Source of the DNA: JAIVJM01 sp035761505
GTDB lineage: Bacteria > Acidobacteriota > Blastocatellia > Pyrinomonadales > Pyrinomonadaceae
Assembly: GCA_035761505.1 (NCBI GenBank)
Contig: DASTQX010000375.1
Span: 1-6,965 of the forward strand
Direction of reading: 5' to 3'
Length of the DNA: 6,965 nt
Shown here: positions 1 through 5,312 of the stretch, piece after piece
How the letters are laid out: every line of letters begins with the position of its first letter
Numbering within the stretch: position 1 is the stretch's first letter
Translations under genes and position numbers: made by a program
The notes under the pieces: model-generated
Told to the model about the DNA's origin: nothing
The model's database searches: none
The model's input: only the letters and a program-made list of their open reading frames with translations

Positions 1-2
1 CT

Positions 3-2456
3 TCAGAAGTTGAAGCCAGTGCTCAATGTCACTGTGCGCGCCGTACCGGGGACGAGGTGCCCGCCGCCAAGGCGGTCAAAGTAGAACTCGTCGGTCAGGT
101 TGTTGACGTTGAGCCGCAGGTCTACGTGGCGTCCGAGCGGATAGGAGGCCATCAGGTCGAGCAGCCAGTAGCCTTCGACCTGCCGCGTGTTGGTGTTGTT
201 GCCGAAGCGGCGGCCGACGAAGCGCGCGCCTCCGCCCAGCTCCAGCTTCCAGGGCGTGTTGTAGGTCGTCCAAAGGCTGAGAGAGTTGCGCGGCGTGTTC
301 TGTATCTCCTTGCCCACCTCGGCCGCAGTGTTCGACTCGACGATCTCGCTGTCGAGGAAGGTGTAACCGGCGAAGAGCTGCCAGCCGCGCACGATGCGCC
401 CCGACGCGCTCAGCTCGACGCCGTCCACGCGCTGGCGTCCGTCGAGCACCTGCGGCGGTTCGCCCGGCAGCCCCGGCGTGCGCGCGTTCGTCTTCTCGAC
501 GCGGAAGACCGCGCCCGTCAAAAGCAGACGGTTGCCGAACATCTCCCACTTGCTGCCCGCCTCGAAGGTGTAGGTCTTCTCAGGGTCTATGGCCGTGTTG
601 GCCGTCCCGTAGGAGAGCCCTTCGAGCGAGGGGCTGAGCGACGTGCCGTAGGCGGCGTAGATGCTCCCCTCCTCGCGCGGCTTGAAGACCGCGCCCGCGC
701 GGAAGCTGAGCATCCGGTCGACGCGCGCCACGGGCGTGCCGGGCGTGAAAGCGCCCGGCACGCTGGTCGTCCCGACGGTGACGCCCGCGGCGTCGAAGCG
801 ATCCCAACGCAGCCCGCCGTTGAACTCCCACTTCTCGCCGACGCGCGCGGTGTCGAAGGCGTAGAGCGCCTGCGAGTTGGCCGTGATGTCGCCGACGAAC
901 GGGTTGAGCGTGATTGCGCCTGTGTACAAGTCCTCCGCGTTCGGGTTAAGCAGAGTAGTCTGCGAGTTCGGGGCGGTGCGCGTCCGGCGGACGTTGTGCT
1001 CGCGCGTGAGCGCGAGCCCGGCGACGAGCGTGTGGTTAACTTTGCCCGTGTCGAAGGCGGCGCGCAGGTCGGTCTGGTTATCCCAGATGTCGTCCTCTGT
1101 GAGCCACGAGCGCATCTCGCGGTTGATGACGGTCGAGTTGGGGCTCGCGAAGCGCGGCGGCGTCGCCATCGAGTCGCGCGTCGAGCGACCGTAGCGGAGC
1201 TGGTTGCTGAGCCGCAGGTTGTCGTCGAACTCGCGGTCGAGCCTGAAAGTCGCGAGGTCGGAGCGCAGCCTCTCGCGGTCGCGGTCTTTGAAGCCGTAGA
1301 AGGTGTCGCGCGGGACGGGCGCGGGGCGGTCGCGGTGCTCGGCGAGGACGTTGTGGTTGTTCGTGACCCACGGGATGCCGTAGTCCGAGAGGTTGTCCTG
1401 CCGGAGGTGGAAGTAGCCGAGCGTGATGCGCGTCCGCGCGTCGGGGCTGAAGGCCAGCGACGGGGCCGCGCCCCAGCGCTCCTCTTCCACCACGTCGCGC
1501 CCGGCCACGCCGGAGTCGTGCGCCAGCAGGTTGAGGCGGAAGGCCGTGCGCTCGCCTAAGCCCAGCCGCGCAAGCGGCGCGTTCAGGTCAGCCGTGCCGC
1601 GCTTCATCCCTGCGTTGCCGAGGACGAGCGTGCCGCCGTAGGAGGGCGCGAGCCCCGGAGCCTTGCTCGTCAGGTTGATCGTCCCGCCCGCCGAGCCGCG
1701 CCCCGTGTAGGCCGAGCCCGGCCCCTTGACCACCTCGACCTGTTCGAGGTTGAAGGGGTCGCGCGATTGCGGCCCAAGGTCGCGCACGCCGTCCACGAAG
1801 ATGTCGTTGCGCGCGCTGAAGCCGCGCAGCGTCAGGTTGTCGCCTGCGGGCGCGCCGCCCTCGCCAGCCGTCATGGTCAGGCCGGGGACGTTGCGCAGCA
1901 CGTCGCGCAGGGTCGTCGCCCCCTGCTTCACGATGACTTCCCTCGGAATAACTGTCACCGTCTGCGGGATGTCGCGCAGCGGCTCGGTGTACTTGGGCGA
2001 GGAGAGCGGCGACGTGCGCCCGACGACCTCGACCGATTCGGGCGCGGCCTGTATCTCCAGCGTCAGTGTGTCGGGGGCGGTGCGGCGGTAGTTGATGCCC
2101 GTGCCGACGAGGATTTGCGCGAGCGCCTGCTCGGACGTGTACGCGCCGGAGACGCCCGGCGACGAGATGCCGCGCATCTTCTCATCGGAAATTACGACCC
2201 TCAGACCGGTGAGACGCTGGAAGGCATTCAGAGCCTCCTCCAGAGTTCCCGCAGGGATGTCGAAACGTAAGACCTGTGCTTTGTCCTGCGTCTGTGTGGA
2301 GACTATCGCCGCGTCCGCCCGGCGCGGCGCGTAGCCGATGGCGACGGCTCGGCTGTTCCCGACCGTGAAGGCCACCAGCGCGCCCATCATCCCGATTTTA
2401 AGCACCCAACACCGCGACCTACGCTTACGCTTCTCCCGGCTCTTCTGCGCGTGCAT
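3..2456 (-). CDS. TonB-dependent siderophore receptor with N-terminal STN domain
   Basis: Outer-membrane beta-barrel receptor that probably imports a ferric siderophore, energised by TonB-ExbBD. The 817-residue product has a very basic n-region, a hydrophobic stretch (about 17-31) and a likely signal-peptide cleavage near 40-50. An STN domain follows (about 61-135, containing FDIPAGTLEEALNAF), then a TonB-box-like SVEVVGR (141-147). The plug (about 155-265) carries RDIPQTVTVIPREV, LRGFSARNDIFVDGVRD and NLEQVEVVKGPGSAYTGRGS. The barrel (about 275-817) ends in a terminal Phe (STGFNF), as expected for BAM-dependent insertion. The plug motifs resemble catecholate receptors of the Fiu type, but the ligand cannot be read from sequence. 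The frame stays open to an ATG at 2558, but the start at 2454-2456 is preferred: GGAGGAG lies 7 nt upstream and the signal peptide begins there. STN domains often signal to an anti-sigma factor, but none is encoded in this window. Iron regulation is possible through the Fur-like site at 2801-2819. Confidence 0.93.
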   Translation of the reverse strand: MHAQKSREKRKRRSRCWVLKIGMMGALVAFTVGNSRAVAIGYAPRRADAAIVSTQTQDKAQVLRFDIPAGTLEEALNAFQRLTGLRVVISDEKMRGISSPGVSGAYTSEQALAQILVGTGINYRRTAPDTLTLEIQAAPESVEVVGRTSPLSSPKYTEPLRDIPQTVTVIPREVIVKQGATTLRDVLRNVPGLTMTAGEGGAPAGDNLTLRGFSARNDIFVDGVRDLGPQSRDPFNLEQVEVVKGPGSAYTGRGSAGGTINLTSKAPGLAPSYGGTLVLGNAGMKRGTADLNAPLARLGLGERTAFRLNLLAHDSGVAGRDVVEEERWGAAPSLAFSPDARTRITLGYFHLRQDNLSDYGIPWVTNNHNVLAEHRDRPAPVPRDTFYGFKDRDRERLRSDLATFRLDREFDDNLRLSNQLRYGRSTRDSMATPPRFASPNSTVINREMRSWLTEDDIWDNQTDLRAAFDTGKVNHTLVAGLALTREHNVRRTRTAPNSQTTLLNPNAEDLYTGAITLNPFVGDITANSQALYAFDTARVGEKWEFNGGLRWDRFDAAGVTVGTTSVPGAFTPGTPVARVDRMLSFRAGAVFKPREEGSIYAAYGTSLSPSLEGLSYGTANTAIDPEKTYTFEAGSKWEMFGNRLLLTGAVFRVEKTNARTPGLPGEPPQVLDGRQRVDGVELSASGRIVRGWQLFAGYTFLDSEIVESNTAAEVGKEIQNTPRNSLSLWTTYNTPWKLELGGGARFVGRRFGNNTNTRQVEGYWLLDLMASYPLGRHVDLRLNVNNLTDEFYFDRLGGGHLVPGTARTVTLSTGFNF

Positions 2457-2463
2457 ACAGACT

Positions 2464-2470
2464 CTCCTCC
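2464..2470 (-). promoter_or_regulatory. Shine-Dalgarno site of the TonB-dependent receptor
   Basis: The minus strand reads GGAGGAG, separated by 7 nt from the ATG at 2454-2456. This near-consensus ribosome binding site decides the start codon. The longer frame opening at 2558 has no comparable site and would put 34 Cys/Arg-rich residues ahead of the signal peptide. Confidence 0.85.
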
Positions 2471-2652
2471 GATCAACTTTCTGAAGACACGGCGTCAGCC
2501 ACGAGCCGTGCGCTCCTGACCGGACGCGTGTGCAACGACCACACGAATCGCCTCGCATAAACTCTGCCGACAGCCTTCGCGGCCTTGTGAGAACAGGTCG
2601 GCGAGACGCCTCCGCGTCGCGACGGCGACCACCGGGGGCGCGGGGCAGATAA

Positions 2653-2682
2653 TTGAGTGTTAATCGGAAGGGGTGCTAGGAT
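2653..2682 (+). promoter_or_regulatory. Candidate sigma70-type promoter (plus strand)
   Basis: TTGAGT at 2653-2658 (4/6 match to TTGACA) is separated by 18 bp from TAGGAT at 2677-2682 (4/6 match to TATAAT). The TGC immediately before the -10 makes an extended -10 motif. Initiation would fall near 2689. A GATAAT hexamer (2648-2653) overlaps the -35. The prediction rests on pattern only; its value comes from the terminator about 50 bp downstream of the predicted start. Confidence 0.4.
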
Positions 2683-2688
2683 AGAAAC

Positions 2689-2781
2689 AGCACACCATCC
2701 GTGGGCTCTGCAAGGGCGAAGCGAATCGGTCGTGCGTCGAGGCTCCCGGCGCGGCTACGCCGGGAGCCTCACTCTATTTTT
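2689..2781 (+). ncRNA. Candidate small RNA (~93 nt), family not recognised
   Basis: The interval lies between the extended -10 promoter candidate at 2653-2682 and a strong intrinsic terminator ending at 2781, with no credible reading frame of its own. This is the classic geometry of a free-standing bacterial small RNA. I do not recognise it as 6S, SRP, tmRNA or a riboswitch class. It would be transcribed antisense to any receptor leader that starts near 2824. Alternatives are a leftover 3' end of a deleted gene plus its terminator, or a terminator that insulates the downstream region. No expression evidence is available from sequence. Confidence 0.3.
2739..2781 (+). terminator. Rho-independent terminator (plus strand)
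   Basis: A perfect 13-bp stem, GAGGCTCCCGGCG (2739-2751) pairing with CGCCGGGAGCCTC (2758-2770), closes a 6-nt loop. It is followed within 7 nt by five consecutive T at 2777-2781. On the minus strand no T-tract follows the hairpin, so it should act only on plus-strand transcripts. No plus-strand gene lies directly upstream, which leaves the candidate small RNA as its most obvious client. Confidence 0.8.
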
Positions 2782-2800
2782 GCCGGTAAGGCAAAGGCTT

Positions 2801-2819
2801 GAAATTGAATATCGTTTTC
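2801..2819. promoter_or_regulatory. Fur-box-like palindrome
   Basis: Read on the minus strand the site is GAAAACGATATTCAATTTC. This matches the classical 19-bp Fur consensus GATAATGATAATCATTATC at 14 of 19 positions by hand count. It lies within a wider dyad of TTGAAA (2799-2804) and TTTCAA (2816-2821). It sits just downstream of a minus-strand promoter candidate (2831-2858) that points toward the siderophore receptor, the kind of gene Fur represses. The distance to the receptor start is long (~345 nt). The call is inferred from consensus matching and context. Confidence 0.5.
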
Positions 2820-2830
2820 AACAAGGGCAG

Positions 2831-2858
2831 ACTACATCAGAAAGTCTCAGGATGTCAA
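2831..2858 (-). promoter_or_regulatory. Candidate sigma70-type promoter reading toward the TonB receptor
   Basis: The minus strand has a perfect TTGACA (2858 to 2853), a 16-bp spacer, and TGTAGT (2836 to 2831; 4/6 match to TATAAT). The predicted start is near 2824, immediately before the Fur-like palindrome, so bound Fur would block initiation or early clearance. It would give the receptor a leader of about 370 nt containing the hairpin at 2739-2770. A closer promoter for the receptor was not evident. Confidence 0.4.
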
Positions 2859-2920
2859 ATAATTCTTGGTCGTGTCAGGAAATTACTTTGAAGCAGGAAC
2901 GGGCCTCCGGTAGCTTTAAG

Positions 2921-3022
2921 CTGCGCCGGAAGGTTGATGAGGGACATGACCTGAAGCTGATTCGCACGCGGCGCGGCGAGGGCTACACGCTGACGGCGAG
3001 CGAGGCCGACGCCGATGATTAA
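2921..3022 (+). pseudogene. C-terminal remnant of an OmpR/PhoB-family response regulator
   Basis: The last 33 codons encode the end of a winged-helix output domain: LRRKVDEGHDLKLI followed by RTRRGEGYTL, then a short acidic tail ADADD and TAA (3020-3022). This is the recognition-helix/wing signature (LRRKxDxxxxxxLIxTxRGxGY) of OmpR-type regulators. The receiver domain and most of the DNA-binding domain are absent. The residues just before it (from the in-frame ATG at 2852) do not fit the family. A 56-residue peptide could be made from that ATG, but it would lack both the phospho-acceptor Asp and a complete fold. The stop overlaps the start of the kinase remnant as ATGATTAA, the usual coupling of RR/HK pairs, which confirms the identity. 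Confidence 0.75.
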
Positions 3023-3210
3023 CAGGGTCAGGGACCGACTCACGCTCTGGTACGTGAGCGCGCTCGCGGGCCGAGGACGGCGGCGCGGGCCTCGGCCTCG
3101 ACATCGTTAGATGGATCGCGCAGGCCCACGACGGCGACCTACGGCTTGCCGACTCGGACGGCACCGGCGCAACCTTCGTCGTCCAACTCCCCTTCCCCGC
3201 CTATAACTAA
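3015..3210 (+). pseudogene. Sensor histidine kinase reduced to its two ends by an internal deletion
   Basis: The 5' piece (3015 to about 3068) encodes MINRVRDRLTLWYVSALA, the cytoplasmic start and beginning of the first membrane helix of a typical sensor kinase. The 3' piece, in a different frame (about 3067-3210), encodes RAEDGGAGLGLDIVRWIAQA, the G2 box of the HATPase domain, then GTGATFVVQLPFPAYN and a TAA at 3208-3210. The sensor region, HAMP, H-box His and N/G1 boxes are missing. The original start frame instead reaches a TAG at 3108-3110, so no functional kinase can be made. Together with the response-regulator remnant this marks a lost two-component operon. Confidence 0.8.
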
Positions 3211-3231
3211 AGACTCCCTCGATACTTCAGG

Positions 3232-3251
3232 CGTTTACCGTCCGTTTACCG
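3232..3251 (+). promoter_or_regulatory. PhoP-box-like tandem direct repeat
   Basis: CGTTTACCG occurs twice (3232-3240 and 3243-3251), 11 bp apart centre to centre, that is, one helical turn. The core, CGTTTA-N5-CGTTTA, has the same layout as the (T/G)GTTTA-N5-(T/G)GTTTA box of PhoP, and tandem half-sites in phase are typical of OmpR-family regulators. It lies 21 bp after the kinase remnant's stop and before a truncated downstream gene. It may be the old operator of the lost system, or still be bound by another OmpR-type regulator acting on the phosphatase gene. Confidence 0.45.
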
Positions 3252-3282
3252 GAGATTTGATAGTCTTTGCGGGCGGAGGCAC

Positions 3283-3369
3283 AAGCCCGAAGGCGTGACG
3301 CGCGTCTCTTCGGCGGGCCGCGATTTCACCTTCAACGTCTTCGACACGAGCGGCTACGCGGCGAAGGAT
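3283..3369 (+). pseudogene. C-terminal fragment of a second DUF3616-like gene
   Basis: In one frame this stretch encodes KPEGVTRVSSAGRDF then TFNVFDTSGYAAKD. The intact protein at 4248-5204 ends in KPEGVARVTAGSRDF then TLIVFDASGYTVVN; over the first 25 residues 17 are identical. The homology stops abruptly upstream at the KPEG motif. It also loses the natural stop: the frame runs on to a TGA at 3460-3462. There is no start codon with an RBS. The simplest reading is a tandem paralogue from which all but the 3' end has been deleted. Confidence 0.7.
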
Positions 3370-3446
3370 GAGGGGAGGTGTTTTCGTCTCCCACGGTTTC
3401 GGCCCTGTGCAATCCGAACTCGGCTTTTATGCCCGGAAGGGCGTCG

Positions 3447-3451
3447 AAGGA
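3447..3451 (+). promoter_or_regulatory. Ribosome binding site supporting a TTG start
   Basis: AAGGA lies 7 nt before the TTG at 3459-3461. The other in-frame candidates are worse. The ATG at 3429 has no purine-rich site, and the GTG at 3378 has its AGGGGAG almost touching the codon. Both also place extra residues before the signal peptide. Confidence 0.6.
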
Positions 3452-3458
3452 ATTTCAC

Positions 3459-4181
3459 TTGAACATCATCCGTCGTTCATCCCTTCATAGACTACCCGCG
3501 ACCATCGGCGCGCTGCTGCTGCTTTCCACCTTCGCCTCGGCGCAGGATGCGACCGGCCAGACCGTGCTGCCGAGATTCCATCAAGTCAGCGAGAGGCTGT
3601 TCCGCGGCGGTCAGCCCCGCGCGGGCGGCATCCGGCGGCTGGCCGAACTCGGCATCAACACCATCGTCAACCTGCGCGGCACGAGCGCCAGCACACGGTC
3701 GGACGAGGCGGAGGCGCGCGCGCTGGGGCTGAATTACTTCAACGTGCCGCTGCCCGTGTGGGGCCGTCCTGACGAGGCGCGGGTGCGGAGGGTCATCGAG
3801 ATCATCGCCTTGCCGGAGAGCGGGCGGGTCTTTGTCCACTGCAAAGACGGAGTGGATCGCACGGGCACGGTCGTCGCGCTCCAACGCATCAGCCGGGAGG
3901 GGTGGACGCCCGGCGAAGCACTCGCCGAAGCTGAACGTCGAGGGATGCGGCGGATTCAATACTGGATGCGCGACTACGTGGAGGATTACGGGCGTCGTCT
4001 CCGCAGTTCAGACTCGGAGGCCGAGGGTCGCCAATCGGGAGTTGACGAAGACCTCGGCGACCGCGTCGGCGCAGGCGTGCGGGTCGCGGAGAAGAAAGTC
4101 TTCAGGGCACGCAAAGTCGGGGGCCGCGTCCTACGGAGAGCGCCGGGCGCAATCGGCGGCTTTCTGGATGGGATTTTTTAA
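3459..4181 (+). CDS. Exported CX5R cysteine-dependent (dual-specificity/PTP-like) phosphatase
   Basis: Cysteine phosphatase of the dual-specificity/tyrosine-phosphatase superfamily. The P-loop is HCKDGVDRTG, with nucleophile Cys128 and Arg134 (240-residue numbering from the TTG start). An upstream LFRGGQP (about 47-53) and INTIVNLRG strand (about 66-74) are typical of bacterial DSP-like proteins and Siw14-type enzymes. WGRPD (101-105) may supply a WPD-like general acid, Asp105. The N-terminus MNIIRRSSLHRLP-ATIGALLLLSTF-ASAQ is a clean signal peptide, so the enzyme should act in the periplasm or outside the cell. This argues against a role in cytoplasmic tyrosine signalling. The catalytic domain ends near 180; a ~60-residue tail is first acidic, then strongly basic (EKKVFRARKVGGRVLRR). 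The gene is 66 nt ahead of the DUF3616-like lipoprotein gene. Longer versions from the ATG at 3429 or GTG at 3378 are possible. The substrate is unknown; inositol phosphates are one option, since Siw14 enzymes and PTP-like phytases share this fold. Confidence 0.85.
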   Translation: MNIIRRSSLHRLPATIGALLLLSTFASAQDATGQTVLPRFHQVSERLFRGGQPRAGGIRRLAELGINTIVNLRGTSASTRSDEAEARALGLNYFNVPLPVWGRPDEARVRRVIEIIALPESGRVFVHCKDGVDRTGTVVALQRISREGWTPGEALAEAERRGMRRIQYWMRDYVEDYGRRLRSSDSEAEGRQSGVDEDLGDRVGAGVRVAEKKVFRARKVGGRVLRRAPGAIGGFLDGIF

Positions 4182-4247
4182 TCGCCCGCGTGACTCGACA
4201 CCGTGGCAAAACATTCCCCCCGCGAAAGCCATTTGCGGGCAGTATGG

Positions 4248-5204
4248 ATGAAGTCCGTGTTTTCACATTTCAAAATCCGGCGTCTGTTCTTTCTCCTGTC
4301 TGCCCCCGGCTTGATGTCCCTGTTGTCTTGTGGCGGAACGCCTGCGTCCCCCGGCGGGCAGGTGCTCAAAAGCATGACGGCTTTCGACGGCGGCAAGTTT
4401 GACGCCTCCGGCGTCGCCGGCGTGCCCGGAACGGACGGAGTTTTGTTCGTTGATAACGGGCGAGCGGGCGAAGTTTTATGGATGAGTCTCGACCAGAACG
4501 GCAGGCAAGTCGGCGCGATTAAAGCGGTCGGACTCGGAGTCGGCATTGAAGACCTCGAAGGCGTCACGACTGACGGGACATATTTCTATGTCGTCAGCTC
4601 ACAGTCCAAGCCGAAGGCCATCGCCAGAGAGGGGCTTGTCAGATTCAAGTTTGATGCTCGTAGCCAGAGCGTCGAAGCGGTCGAAGCAATCGGCGGGTTG
4701 AAGAGATTCCTCGTCGAGAACGTGGCCGAACTCCGGGGTGAGGGCGACCGGAAGGGTAAAGACGGCGGCCTCAACATCGAAGGGCTTGCGTGGGACACTC
4801 GGCGGAGCAGGTTGTTACTGGGGTTGCGCTCACCCATCGTTGACGGTCACGCCTTACTCGTGCCGCTCAGGTTGCGCGACCCGCGAGGCCCATTCTCCAT
4901 AGACAATCTGGAAGTGGAAGGCTCCAAAGCCATCCGACTCTCTCTCGGAGGGATCGGCATCAGGGGCATCGAATATGACGGGCGGGCGAACGTATTCAGA
5001 ATCATCAGCGGGGCGGCGGAAGACCAAGACCAAACCGATTTCGGTCTCTGGGAGTGGAACGGAGATGAGCGGCAGCCCGTGCTCCGAGAGACGAACAGAT
5101 TCGACCCAAAGTCAAAGCCTGAAGGGGTGGCGCGAGTGACCGCAGGCAGCCGTGATTTTACGCTCATCGTCTTTGACGCGAGCGGATACACGGTGGTCAA
5201 CTAA
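4248..5204 (+). CDS. DUF3616-like predicted lipoprotein, probable beta-propeller
   Basis: A 318-residue product with an N-terminal lipoprotein signal: basic KSVFSHFKIRR, a hydrophobic segment, and the lipobox LLSC with Cys28. Four similar motifs recur along the chain: DLEGVTTDG (102-110), NIEGLAWD (176-183), GIEYDG (240-245) and KPEGVARV (290-297). These suggest repeated blades of a beta-propeller. The central LLLGLRSPIVDGHALLVPL is what I recognise as DUF3616-like. The pattern also recalls the esterase-like phytase/SdiA-regulated propellers, so enzymatic hydrolysis of a phosphoester is conceivable, but no catalytic residues can be assigned. The ATG at 4248 was chosen because the lipoprotein signal starts there; no strong Shine-Dalgarno is visible, and an in-frame GTG at 4203 would add 15 residues. 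It is probably co-transcribed with the phosphatase gene. A decayed paralogue of its 3' end lies at 3283-3369. Confidence 0.8.
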   Translation: MKSVFSHFKIRRLFFLLSAPGLMSLLSCGGTPASPGGQVLKSMTAFDGGKFDASGVAGVPGTDGVLFVDNGRAGEVLWMSLDQNGRQVGAIKAVGLGVGIEDLEGVTTDGTYFYVVSSQSKPKAIAREGLVRFKFDARSQSVEAVEAIGGLKRFLVENVAELRGEGDRKGKDGGLNIEGLAWDTRRSRLLLGLRSPIVDGHALLVPLRLRDPRGPFSIDNLEVEGSKAIRLSLGGIGIRGIEYDGRANVFRIISGAAEDQDQTDFGLWEWNGDERQPVLRETNRFDPKSKPEGVARVTAGSRDFTLIVFDASGYTVVN

Positions 5205-5312
5205 AGTCAGAAAGGCTACAGGCATCACGACCCTTGCTCTTTCGCTTCGGGTAAGTCACGACAGCTTTCGTCCTGGGCAGCCGATTCCTGCTCCTCCTTC
5301 CCTGCCCACGGA

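Larger units (their letters stand above)
2457..2917. other. Intergenic regulatory region without a convincing gene
   Basis: About 460 bases between the receptor start and the response-regulator remnant. The part nearest the receptor (2457-2640) is GC-rich, and I see nothing specific in it apart from the ribosome binding site. Bases 2648-2690 form an AT-richer island with a plus-strand promoter candidate. A perfect hairpin terminator follows at 2739-2781. Bases 2771-2900 are clearly less GC-rich than the flanking genes and hold a minus-strand promoter and a Fur-like palindrome. A plus-strand open frame crosses this stretch from a GTG at 2657 into the response-regulator remnant. Its first ~65 codons run through the terminator and show no protein family, so I do not call it a gene. 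Confidence 0.6.

Noticed and set aside
57..1559. 500-residue open frame on the plus strand opposite the TonB receptor
   Set aside because: It is rich in Arg/Ala/Val, has no recognisable motif and lies wholly antisense to a protein with clear family signatures. This is a typical GC-rich shadow frame.
2648..2665. GATAATTGAGTGTTAATC as a second Fur box
   Set aside because: Only the first GATAAT hexamer matches the Fur consensus; the rest does not align in register. I kept it only as a note on the -35 region.
2456..2824. Cobalamin or other known riboswitch in the long receptor leader
   Set aside because: I looked for a B12-box-like and other familiar conserved cores on the minus strand and found none.
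2657..2917. N-terminal part of a 121-residue plus-strand frame starting with GTG
   Set aside because: It runs through a strong terminator hairpin and shows no family resemblance until the response-regulator remnant. The first part is more likely non-coding.
5274..5308. Inverted repeat TGGGCAG/CTGCCCA between the two convergent genes, as a terminator
   Set aside because: The arms are only 7 bp, the loop is about 21 nt and no T-tract follows on either strand. The evidence is too weak to call a terminator.
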